Source: a virus
Length of the DNA stretch: 35,285 bases
Direction: 5' to 3' (one strand)
Virus record (IMG/VR): IMGVR_UViG_3300030333_003349
Span: 1-35,285 of that record
Position 1 is the first letter of the stretch. Each line of letters opens with the position of its first letter. Made by a program: the position numbers and the translations under genes. Positions 11,665-20,441 of this stretch are shown one piece after another. The notes below the pieces were generated by a model, which saw only the letters and a list, made by a program, of their open reading frames with translations, had not been told where the DNA came from and searched no databases.

Positions 11665-14600
11665 TTCTTAGCCTTCTTCTTTACTGCTTCTTTCGCCGCC
11701 TTGATCTCGGCCTTCCTGGCGCGTTTGCGCTTGGCACTGATCCATGGTGCGTTCTCTTCAAACGCTTGGCGATCGAAGATCTCTTTGGATCGTACGACTT
11801 TCTCTTTTCGGCGCAACTCTTTTCGGATTGGGATTTTTGCGATTAGACGCTTGAGCTCCTTTTTAATTACATCTCCCTCCTTGTAGGTCAGGTCTCCATT
11901 CATCACGGCGATGTCAACCGGGGTCGTCATCTCGCTCACGAAATCCCCCCTCTTGGACTTAGACCCAAGGGACTCTTGGTTGCCGATCATCTCCCGACTC
12001 CTGGCCGGGAGGTCCAGCTTCTGATCGACCGGCCCAGCACCCTGGGACTCCACCTTTTCGACAGCTTTCGATACTTGGCGCCTGGCAAAGTTCATCACGT
12101 TCCGAGCGAGCTCACTGCTTCCAGGGTTCCTGGTGATCGGGTTTTCATCCGATCTCTTGAACGTGTCGTACAGGATTGCTTCAAGCTGATACTCAGGCAC
12201 GTTGTGATCCTTCATGATCTTCTTAATCGTTTCCCTGTTCTTCTGAATCTGTACGTCCATGTCTCCCCCGTAATACTGATCGCCTATAAACATCCCCCCA
12301 GGAGTCTCGGTGTATCCGGTGAAGATGACATTGCCATCGTCGTCGGTCAGCTTCGACAGGTCCAGGTAGAACGCTGACCTCTGCTCCTCGTTCAGTGCTC
12401 GCGTGTCAAACTCGATCGCAGTTCCTGTGGGAACATTTTGAGCAACCTCCTCGAGGGTAGGCTTCCTGATGATGTTACCCTCCTCTTGATCCCATGCCCG
12501 GCTTAGTGCCTCCATCGTAACGCGAGTTGCAGTCGCATCGCCGGTCAAGGCAATGACCAGGTTGGGGCTAACGGCAACCCTACCATCCTGAGACAAGTAA
12601 GCTCCTCTGCCAGTCTTGATCGTGTCGATGCGAGCATCAATCCCGAGGCCATCAAAAATGCGCTGAAGTCCATCTACCAGTCCATCAGCAACAGCTTGGG
12701 TCATGGCAACAGCCCCAACTTTGTTGCTGGCTGCCTGGACCCGCTTTGCGTCCAAGGACGTACCGTCAGTAACCACTTCGATTGGGATTAGCTGCTCGGA
12801 GGTTTTGTCCCAGGTGTCCTGAATTGCATCGAGAGCATTCTTTGCTAGGGGATCAATGTTGGTCATCCAATCCTCCTTGGCGGCCATCTTCCTGATGGCT
12901 TCGATTGCTGGCTTAAGGCGATCCCCAAAACGTGTCAGATCTCTATTTTGCATGAGAGGGTTATCACGCTTCTCGATAGCCCAAATGATTTCCTGTGCGT
13001 TGCGAGCTTTGAGAATGTCTTTACCCAAGCTCGATGCGAGACCGAGCTGATTAAGTCGATCTGCAATCAGCCCATCAATCATCTGCTGCGCGTCATACAC
13101 CGGACCACTTCCTCCTGGCGTTAAGCCGGCCTCGTCAGGCTTCTTGTAGTAGGACCACTCGGTATCTTCATCAAAGCCTTCAGCAACCCTCTCGGCCCAT
13201 GACTCTGCATTCCAATCCCGGCGGCCATCGATGAGGAGACCTTTCGCATATTGATAGTCGAGCTCAGAGATTGAACGAGGGATGCGTTTGACAGCTTTGC
13301 CCTGGGCATTCATCACCACTGAGGGTGAGTCCTTGAGCGCCTTCTGAAACATCGGAGCACCGATCGTGGTTTTGACGCGATGCTTCTGAACAGACCACTG
13401 ATACTCTTTTCCTTTTTTGCGATTCTTCAACGGGATGTATCCAGGTTGCGCGTAACCCTTCGAGGCCATGTCCCACATGTCTACGGTTGCGAGACCATCT
13501 AGAAATTTAATCACTTGAGTCTCGACTGATGGAGTCATTCTTCCACCTTTAACAAGCCCCAAGGTCCGGGCTGCCATGCCGCGCAATTTCTTTTGCTCTC
13601 GCGCTCTCTCAACCTTGGACAAGCTTTCATCTTTTCCAGCCATGTCGATGAGCTCTGCCAGGGAGTTGAGATAAAAGTTTCTCACCTTGTCGTCTGCTCC
13701 GATTGCATCTTTGGATAGCACGTCGAAGTGTTTGCCCATCTGCCAATCCTTGGCGGCCTTGGATGCCCCCAGTTGCCCGAGGCCCATACCAATCTTGTAG
13801 CCAGCCTGTTGACCTCGAGCGCCAAGTATTGATCGTGCGCTCTTGGTTGCATTGGCTTTTACATCTGTCCTCGGAGATCCCAGTGCCAGGAACCGGAGCA
13901 TGAGCTCGGCTGTCCTGTAGACTTCCGGCTTACCTGTTCCGTCCATCGGAGCAATGTACCTAGCCAGCCCCAGGCCGGACTCAGCCATGTCGCTGTAGAA
14001 GTTGGCAGCCTCGACTGCAAAATCTGGATTCTCTTCGATGAGTGCTTCGATGCGTCTGACCTGTTGATCGACGATTGAGATGACCTCGGCGTACGAGTTA
14101 GGGACTCCGCTCACGCTACGATTCACAACGCCCAGGCGAGCCGGCAAAGCCACTGAACCTTCCACCGGGTTCTGCGGGTAGTCTGCAATGGACAGACCAA
14201 CCTGGGTGCGTTTTTTGTCACCAACATCCATGGAGCGAAGATCACTCTCTCTTCCGGCTGCTGTCATCGATGCGTTGAGCTTAACTTGTTGATAACCTCC
14301 AGAGGTCAGTGGATGCCTGGTAGCAGTCGAAGGCACAACCGAATTGACCGCATCCAGTCTGCGAGTCTGAATGAGACGATCCCGATCCTCCGGGTTCATC
14401 AAATTGAGAAGCGCATTCTGTTTCGCCGCATTGTTCTTGAAGTCAATATCCTTGGCTTTGAAACCAAAGAACGCAGACAGCACATTCGCTTTCTGACGGG
14501 CAATCTGAGGGTCAGCATCCAAGCCTTTGGATAGGCCTATTTTTGGATCTGGATCCAGAGTGTTCTCCAGATACTTGACCAGATCAGTGCTGAAGTTTTC

Positions 14601-17600
14601 ACGGACGATAGTCATGTCCTCCTGGCCTGAACCCCAGAGCTGGGTGATTCTTTCAGCCCTACCACCCTCGGACTTGTCAGTCATGATGCGCTGATATTTG
14701 TCAGCGATCCTACCGAGGTCGAGCGTATTGAATGTAAGGTTGCCAGCATTGGTGACCCTCATCGAAAACACTGCCACCTCACGCAAAGAGCTTCCGATCA
14801 AAGAGGAGTAGACTGCTTTCGGGTATGTTCGCTTTTTCTTTTCTCCAGACTTTGTTGTGACCTCCTTAGTGGTGAGCCTGGCATTGTAATCGAGTGTGAT
14901 GATCTCGCCGGTCTTAGCCGATTCATTGATCATCGTGAGATGCTTGAGTAAGGCCGGAGGCATCGTGTACTTAGGTGCATTGCGAAGCTCCTTCATGACT
15001 ACGTCCGGGATGTAGTCACCGTGAATCGTGTAGCCACCTTCACCGTCTTCCTCATACCTCACAGGAGTCATTCCATTCTTTGACTCGATGTGGTTGCGAT
15101 GACCCATGAAGGCTTTGAGAAATACCTGACCTCGCTCCCTCTCTTTTTTGCGAAGCTCTTTCTGAGACTCCTCGAACAAGATGTTGCCGGATGAGTCGAA
15201 CATGACGTTCCCGGCCTGGTCATGTTTAACCAGGAGAGAGCTCTCCAGGCTTTTAGCGAGCGCACTACCCTTCTTAATTTGCGTTCGCTTATAGACCTGA
15301 CCACCGGGTTCGCTCTTGGGCTCGGCTTTTCTGAGTTGCCCATCAACTACCTCGAGCCTATTGGCCTCGTTGATAAGACCATTCATGGCCGCTTCAACAT
15401 CCGGGCTATCGTAGGAGATCAGATCAGTGACGCTGCCTTCTTTGCGGTAACCTTGTTTGCTTAAGAGGCGATCGGTAGTTCCATTGATGATCGAAATCAT
15501 GTTATTGATTCGACCAGAGAACCCTCGATGCAGCTTGGCTGCATTCTCTTCAAGTCCGGCGCGTTGAACGTAGAGTGGATCTTTGCTGGCAAAGAAAGCC
15601 TCGAAGGCATCCGCGACCACCTCTTCCTTCATCCTTACTTTTCGCCAGTAGTTTGTTTCGCTCTGAAGTGATTCTGGCTTTGCGTTCTTTGCGAGCTGTT
15701 CATCCTGGGCGACGATCTGATCTGCCAGAGCTCTGGTCTCTGGCTTTGATCGGAGATTGTTTATGTATTGGTCGTAGTAGAGGAGCAACTGGTCATCGCT
15801 TACCAAACCCTTGATGGCGGCATCCCCGTCTCTCCCTGGAGTGTCGAAAAGCACTGAGTGCAACTGTTCAAAAAACGGTTGGTAAATATCGAGAGAGTCG
15901 AGGCCGTGGGCCATCTCATGGATGGCAGTGGTCTCGGTCATCTTGTTGACGTTGACCAGTAGGATGGGCTTTGCTCCAGCCCGGCGCGTGTTTAAAATCT
16001 GTACACCTCGAGTGGCGCTGACCTGTTTGTCAGCATCAACATTTGTGGTGATGGTTTGATAATGCTCAGTGGCCGTGTCCAGGTCTAATGCCTGATCCAC
16101 TCCGGCCTCCTGGAGGCTTCCGAATAGCTCCTTCTGGTTTTTACCGTCCCAGTAAATGACATCCATGAAGGTGTCACCAGTGGTGCCCCTCACTGCTGTC
16201 TTAGCCATTGCCTCGAATGCCGCGATTCTCGCGATGCCTTCCTCGGTGACTTCACCAGACTTCATGCGGTCACGGACGATTTGCTGCATGTCCTCTGGAA
16301 GCGTACTCATCCACCTGTCGGCCTCTGCCTTGATAGCGGATTTGTCCGTCCAGAATTTAGCGCCCCGACCAAACCCTCGAAGGCCGCCAAACAGTGCACC
16401 ACCTCCGGCCACTGATCCCATCATCTCATCGTCCATGGTTAAGGCAGAGATAGCCAAGCCTCCCAGGGCACCTTGTGCTGCACCTGATGTAGTCTTAACC
16501 GAGACCCGTGCAATCGGAGTTGCCAAACGCAAAAGCGGAGACAGGAAGGGAACGTCTTGAAAAATCCTATGGCCTATAAAGTTGGCAGCAGATCTGATCT
16601 TGGGGCTGTTCGTAGCATCCCTGGCGATCCGCATGAAGATGTTTGACTGGCCCGTATCATCGAGAGCTCTGGTGATGGCCTTGGTGGTCCTGTTAATCGC
16701 ATCAAGAGCATCTTTGATTTCTGGAACGCGCCTGGTGACAGCACCAACGATTGGAGCTGTCTGCGATTCTGCGGTGAAATTGTCCAGCTTTGAAGCGCCA
16801 GTTGCCATGGGCTCGACCGTATATTCTCTGGCCTTGTCCACAACATCTACAACCGGCTTTTTCATGGCTTTTGTTAACACCCTTCCGGTCGTCGTTGCGA
16901 ACTGCATAGGTTCGACGATGGGGAAATATGACATGGCCTCTGCCAACTTTGTGGGCATTGCTGCTCGCACAACATTACGAAAATCTTGGGCCGCCAAGGC
17001 AGATTGCTCGCTTCTCTTAACTTCGCCAACCCCAAGAGGCGCCGAGTATGTTGCGCTTTTGTCGTCTCCAGTAAGGCCCGACAACGCCAAACCCAAATCC
17101 CCGATAGCTGTCTCTTTGCCCGATAGGTAATCCTCACGATCGGCCATCATGTTTTGGAGCTCTCTAAAACTTTGACGCACACGCTTCTTCTCCTCCTCCG
17201 GGCGATCTATGTAATCGACTTTCTCCCACTCAGGGTCAAAGCTTTGCCACCATGAACCCTTTGGTGCGACATTGCGGTACCCACTAAGCGAACGCTTCAA
17301 CTCAATCATCTTAATAAGTATCCCCGTATCGTATGCAGCACGTGCCCCACCCTCAACAGCAGCCAGTCCAAAATCACCTGGCTTACCCTCTTTTAGCGAT
17401 TCAATCCCTTCCCCGAGACCGGCACCGAGCTCACCAATAATAAATGGAATAGCTTCAGTCGCAGCAGTGGTCAGGCCCCCAAAATCAAAGTCCTTGTTGT
17501 TAGCGTATGAAAGGTAAGCATCAATTTGTTCATCTGTAAGGTCTCTGCTGGGATCTTCCCGGACTGCATAGTATAAGGTCTCAGGATCAGCCGGGTCGTA

Positions 17601-17744
17601 CCGGTTGACAATCTGCTCAACAGGAATGCGCTCCTCGGTCACAGGAGCAGAGGCACTTTCAATCGCATCGAGTTGAATGCGTCCGGCTTCCTCCGCTCCA
17701 CCACTGGCGCCAAGGATCTGATCAAGAGTCAATCTTTCAGCCAT
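11661..17744 (-). CDS. Giant internal virion (ejection) protein with zincin motif
   Basis: 2027 aa, 17% of the window. No signal peptide. Visible parts: hydrophobic glycine-rich segments at about 88-150 and 412-455 (AAQGALGGLAISAL and SVAGGGALFGGLRGFGRG), which suit membrane insertion; TTAIHEMAHGLDSL with H609-E-x-x-H613, a zinc-metallopeptidase motif; and a very basic C-terminus (KRKRARKAEIKAAKEAVKKK). The overall style, with mixed domains and one enzyme motif, is that of large phage 'polyvalent' or internal core proteins injected with the DNA. Upstream are two smaller, probably related virion proteins, arranged as in T7-like ejection clusters. The start overlaps the preceding stop as TAATG. 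Whether the peptidase is active is unknown. Confidence 0.75.
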   Translation of the reverse strand: MAERLTLDQILGASGGAEEAGRIQLDAIESASAPVTEERIPVEQIVNRYDPADPETLYYAVREDPSRDLTDEQIDAYLSYANNKDFDFGGLTTAATEAIPFIIGELGAGLGEGIESLKEGKPGDFGLAAVEGGARAAYDTGILIKMIELKRSLSGYRNVAPKGSWWQSFDPEWEKVDYIDRPEEEKKRVRQSFRELQNMMADREDYLSGKETAIGDLGLALSGLTGDDKSATYSAPLGVGEVKRSEQSALAAQDFRNVVRAAMPTKLAEAMSYFPIVEPMQFATTTGRVLTKAMKKPVVDVVDKAREYTVEPMATGASKLDNFTAESQTAPIVGAVTRRVPEIKDALDAINRTTKAITRALDDTGQSNIFMRIARDATNSPKIRSAANFIGHRIFQDVPFLSPLLRLATPIARVSVKTTSGAAQGALGGLAISALTMDDEMMGSVAGGGALFGGLRGFGRGAKFWTDKSAIKAEADRWMSTLPEDMQQIVRDRMKSGEVTEEGIARIAAFEAMAKTAVRGTTGDTFMDVIYWDGKNQKELFGSLQEAGVDQALDLDTATEHYQTITTNVDADKQVSATRGVQILNTRRAGAKPILLVNVNKMTETTAIHEMAHGLDSLDIYQPFFEQLHSVLFDTPGRDGDAAIKGLVSDDQLLLYYDQYINNLRSKPETRALADQIVAQDEQLAKNAKPESLQSETNYWRKVRMKEEVVADAFEAFFASKDPLYVQRAGLEENAAKLHRGFSGRINNMISIINGTTDRLLSKQGYRKEGSVTDLISYDSPDVEAAMNGLINEANRLEVVDGQLRKAEPKSEPGGQVYKRTQIKKGSALAKSLESSLLVKHDQAGNVMFDSSGNILFEESQKELRKKERERGQVFLKAFMGHRNHIESKNGMTPVRYEEDGEGGYTIHGDYIPDVVMKELRNAPKYTMPPALLKHLTMINESAKTGEIITLDYNARLTTKEVTTKSGEKKKRTYPKAVYSSLIGSSLREVAVFSMRVTNAGNLTFNTLDLGRIADKYQRIMTDKSEGGRAERITQLWGSGQEDMTIVRENFSTDLVKYLENTLDPDPKIGLSKGLDADPQIARQKANVLSAFFGFKAKDIDFKNNAAKQNALLNLMNPEDRDRLIQTRRLDAVNSVVPSTATRHPLTSGGYQQVKLNASMTAAGRESDLRSMDVGDKKRTQVGLSIADYPQNPVEGSVALPARLGVVNRSVSGVPNSYAEVISIVDQQVRRIEALIEENPDFAVEAANFYSDMAESGLGLARYIAPMDGTGKPEVYRTAELMLRFLALGSPRTDVKANATKSARSILGARGQQAGYKIGMGLGQLGASKAAKDWQMGKHFDVLSKDAIGADDKVRNFYLNSLAELIDMAGKDESLSKVERAREQKKLRGMAARTLGLVKGGRMTPSVETQVIKFLDGLATVDMWDMASKGYAQPGYIPLKNRKKGKEYQWSVQKHRVKTTIGAPMFQKALKDSPSVVMNAQGKAVKRIPRSISELDYQYAKGLLIDGRRDWNAESWAERVAEGFDEDTEWSYYKKPDEAGLTPGGSGPVYDAQQMIDGLIADRLNQLGLASSLGKDILKARNAQEIIWAIEKRDNPLMQNRDLTRFGDRLKPAIEAIRKMAAKEDWMTNIDPLAKNALDAIQDTWDKTSEQLIPIEVVTDGTSLDAKRVQAASNKVGAVAMTQAVADGLVDGLQRIFDGLGIDARIDTIKTGRGAYLSQDGRVAVSPNLVIALTGDATATRVTMEALSRAWDQEEGNIIRKPTLEEVAQNVPTGTAIEFDTRALNEEQRSAFYLDLSKLTDDDGNVIFTGYTETPGGMFIGDQYYGGDMDVQIQKNRETIKKIMKDHNVPEYQLEAILYDTFKRSDENPITRNPGSSELARNVMNFARRQVSKAVEKVESQGAGPVDQKLDLPARSREMIGNQESLGSKSKRGDFVSEMTTPVDIAVMNGDLTYKEGDVIKKELKRLIAKIPIRKELRRKEKVVRSKEIFDRQAFEENAPWISAKRKRARKAEIKAAKEAVKKKAKK

Positions 17745-19174
17745 TAGTTTTTAGGGGATTGTTGGGGTTGGGTTGGATCTTTCTCGAGCGTCCTTGTGAC
17801 CATGCTGTTCCCATTCCAGAAGGTATAGGTCTCGCCAATGTTTAGATCTCCTGATTGGATATCGGCGGCCATCTTTTTCTCCATTTGATCGACACTTAGG
17901 TAAGCAATCACCGGCGTGTTCCTCGCAGCAAAGGACGCATACTGAGCCGCATATCCCTTAACGTTTTTGGACTCTCCCACTAATCGCCTGACCTTGTTTC
18001 TTAGCGCGTTATGGATGAACACTTTTGTGACAGCCATAATCTTCTTATTTGACCCAGGGGAGTTGTCCAGGGAAGCAACTGTTGCTGCGTAGTTTTTAAT
18101 GTCCTCGTTGGTTAACACGCCAACCTCTCCCATGATGCCTCGAGCATATTTAGGGATGAGCTGAGTTACAGCAGCTTTGAAAGCCTCAGACTCCATGCCG
18201 GCATCGGTTTGCAGAACCTCGTTAAGAGTTGCTACTGCGGGGCCAAGGAATTTTCCAGTGGGGAGATCAAGATCCTGTAGCCTGTCCTCCACATTGCGAG
18301 TCAACTCAATAGCCGCGAATGCGCCATCAAGCTCCTGGCCTTCAGCCACGCTTAGATCCTCACCTAATCCGGTAAGAGTCATTACGTCTGCAATGGGTTG
18401 ACCATCTTTTATTGCCTGATCAACCAACCTCGAGACCTCCATCTTCTGTGCCGCTGATGCAGAAGCAGTCTTTAGCTGCTGCTGCTTTGCTAGCTCACCA
18501 TTAAACAAAGCTCGAGCTTTTATAAACTCGTCAGGAGTTAATTTACCTTTTGTGGGATCCATGCCGACATCCTCGTAAGAAATCCCTTTTGCCATAATGT
18601 CTTTTTCCATCCGCATGAAGCGGCTTATCTCGAGCACCTCCTGTCTGTCCTTTGGATTGTCAATGCTGTAGGAAGTGCCCCGGTCTTGGTTAATCTCCCT
18701 GACCTGTTCCTTGAGCTTAAGCTTCTCTTTGTACTTAGCAGCCTGGTCATCCAAGATAGACTTATAGGCAGCCTTCTCGCGGAAGCTTTTATCGATCATG
18801 TTCAGATTCGCTAGGACTTTGGGGTCCTTGATCTGACTATAAGCGTGAGAGAACAGTGTTTCATACTCTTCAACATCCTCGAGCTTGTCGAAGTCGAACT
18901 GAGAGGCCTGGCTGTAGTAGTAGCCCAACACGGACTGACTGGTAGCCTGTTCCCGTTTGAGGCGTTGCTGCTCCCGGAGATCGCGTGTAGCTACCTTCTG
19001 CTTAGTTTTAGCTGCTGCCAGGTTGACCTTGTCGATTTTCTTCTGGCGTTTATCCAGCTTGGCTTGACGCTCCTCCTGGCGATCAGCTCGCTCCTCTTGG
19101 CGATCCGCTCTTTGATTGGCTTTGATCTGACTGTACAGATTCAGCCCGGCCATCCATCCCTGTTGGAAACTCAT
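17744..19174 (-). CDS. Probable internal virion protein, coiled-coil N-terminus
   Basis: 476 aa. Residues about 18-80 are a highly charged helix with the duplicated RADRQEERADRQEERQAKLD followed by KRQKKIDKVNLAAAKTKQKV, a likely coiled coil. The rest is mainly helical (for example EEYETLFSHAYSQIKD, then KEQVREINQDRG) with an all-alpha tail. No enzymatic motif. It lies between a glutamine/glycine-rich virion protein (4-nt ATGA overlap) and the giant protein (TAATG), so it probably belongs to the ejection core. GGGAGG lies 6 nt before the start, one of the few good ribosome binding sites here, though within the preceding gene. Confidence 0.6.
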   Translation of the reverse strand: MSFQQGWMAGLNLYSQIKANQRADRQEERADRQEERQAKLDKRQKKIDKVNLAAAKTKQKVATRDLREQQRLKREQATSQSVLGYYYSQASQFDFDKLEDVEEYETLFSHAYSQIKDPKVLANLNMIDKSFREKAAYKSILDDQAAKYKEKLKLKEQVREINQDRGTSYSIDNPKDRQEVLEISRFMRMEKDIMAKGISYEDVGMDPTKGKLTPDEFIKARALFNGELAKQQQLKTASASAAQKMEVSRLVDQAIKDGQPIADVMTLTGLGEDLSVAEGQELDGAFAAIELTRNVEDRLQDLDLPTGKFLGPAVATLNEVLQTDAGMESEAFKAAVTQLIPKYARGIMGEVGVLTNEDIKNYAATVASLDNSPGSNKKIMAVTKVFIHNALRNKVRRLVGESKNVKGYAAQYASFAARNTPVIAYLSVDQMEKKMAADIQSGDLNIGETYTFWNGNSMVTRTLEKDPTQPQQSPKN

Positions 19175-20043
19175 CGCCCACCTCCCAGGTATGCCATCAT
19201 TCCTTTACCCGCACCACCACCTATGTTTTCAGCCAGCGCACCACCCAGGCCGGCTGTCGCCAAGCCTCCTACGGTCCCCAGCATCGTATTAAATGGATTC
19301 ATCTCGGCTGCCTTAAATGCGTTCGTTGATTGTTGCTGATAAGATTGCATTGCAAATTGTTGACCCAGTGCCCCGGCGTTAGGGTTCAAGGTTGCGCCCT
19401 GTTGAATCCCCATGGGGTTGAATGCGGCGGCACCTTGTTGTGCGCCACTGATGGCACCAAACTGAGCAACCGGAGTTATGCCAGCCAGGAAGCTGGATGC
19501 GTTTGCCAAGCGTTGCTGCCTTAGACGTATCGCGGCATCGCCGACAGCAAATGCCTCGGCTGCTACGTTAGCATCACCAAAGACGTTGCCCCTGGCAGCC
19601 TGGCCTCCACGTATCCCTTGAGTGATTTGATTTCGCAATCCATCACCAAGCTCATACCCGGCCGCCAAATCGTCCTTGACCATCTCGCCCATGGCTTCGC
19701 GGATCTCAAACCCGGTAGGATCAGACTGTTTTAATTGCTCGAGAGATTGCCGAACGAAGTCCTCGCCAAACTCCTCCTGGATATCCAGTTGTGTTTGGGC
19801 AATGGTCCGAGCGGACTCTGCCATGAACTCAAGCTCCTGGCGTGACTGATCAATGTCACCGAACCCCGTGAAATCATAGGTCTTCTGCTCACCAGTGTCC
19901 GGGTCAGTAATTGTGACCGTAGTGCCCATCTTGGCAGCGGCCTCGATCTGCTTGATCAGTGGAAAGCTGTCTACTTCAGCCTTCACGCCGGCTGCTGTTG
20001 CGGCTGCTACGTCTGGTGGTTCTGGTGGTTTCGGTTTCGACAT
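19171..20043 (-). CDS. Probable internal virion / ejection protein
   Basis: 290 aa. It begins MSKPKPPEPPDVAAATAAG and has a helical middle (SRQELEFMAESARTIAQTQL, about 66-85). Around 139-185 comes ITQGIRGGQAARGNVFGDAN and VAAEAFAVGDAAIRLRQQRL, a segment style I know from small podovirus proteins next to tail genes. The C-terminus is Gly/Ala/Gln-rich (GTVGGLATAGLGGALAENIG) and could cross or bind a membrane. It overlaps the GNAT-like gene by 37 nt and the next gene by 4 nt. Function inferred from position. Confidence 0.55.
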   Translation of the reverse strand: MSKPKPPEPPDVAAATAAGVKAEVDSFPLIKQIEAAAKMGTTVTITDPDTGEQKTYDFTGFGDIDQSRQELEFMAESARTIAQTQLDIQEEFGEDFVRQSLEQLKQSDPTGFEIREAMGEMVKDDLAAGYELGDGLRNQITQGIRGGQAARGNVFGDANVAAEAFAVGDAAIRLRQQRLANASSFLAGITPVAQFGAISGAQQGAAAFNPMGIQQGATLNPNAGALGQQFAMQSYQQQSTNAFKAAEMNPFNTMLGTVGGLATAGLGGALAENIGGGAGKGMMAYLGGGR

Positions 20044-20441
20044 GTCATCAATCTCCTAAAGTCTTTGTATCTATAGCGCGTTAGCTTGAGCTGCCTGTGA
20101 GCCCAGTAAGTCAACTCTGGCGCGTCCCTGTTAATGTTTTGAAAGTTTGCAAATAGCGTGAGGTTGCCGTGCTCATGGGCACTGCATAGTTCATGTATGT
20201 AGACGTGTTTCCCAGTGGGCTCATTTTCCTTCCAAAAATGCGGAAGCACATCCCCATCAAATTCTTTAATCCTCCGATAGATGAGGAGACCCTTGATCTG
20301 TCCGTCTTCTGACGCGACGACAAGTGTCCCATTCCTGTGATGGAGGCATAGGTGCTGCCTAATCTCATCTTCCGTCCAATATGTGAATAAGTTTCCTCGG
20401 CCATTTTTCTTCGCAAATTCTATAACGTCCTCGATCGTCAC
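20007..20441 (-). CDS. GNAT-like acetyltransferase
   Basis: 144 aa. NGTLVVASEDGQIKGLLIYR (37-56) resembles the strand-turn-strand of GNAT enzymes before the acetyl-CoA site, and KHVYIHELCSAHEHGNLTLF (about 78-97) fits the following strand and pyrophosphate region, though a canonical Q/R-x-x-G-x-G/A loop is not clear. GNAT-like proteins at this place, between tail tube and ejection genes, are known in several podoviruses (gp13-type). The start overlaps the preceding stop by 4 nt; the last 37 nt overlap the next gene. Confidence 0.5.
   Translation of the reverse strand: MTIEDVIEFAKKNGRGNLFTYWTEDEIRQHLCLHHRNGTLVVASEDGQIKGLLIYRRIKEFDGDVLPHFWKENEPTGKHVYIHELCSAHEHGNLTLFANFQNINRDAPELTYWAHRQLKLTRYRYKDFRRLMTCRNRNHQNHQT

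Noticed and set aside
15068-15346. Second frame inside the giant ejection protein gene
   Set aside because: Arg/Ser-rich composition of a shifted reading of a coding gene; no independent start.
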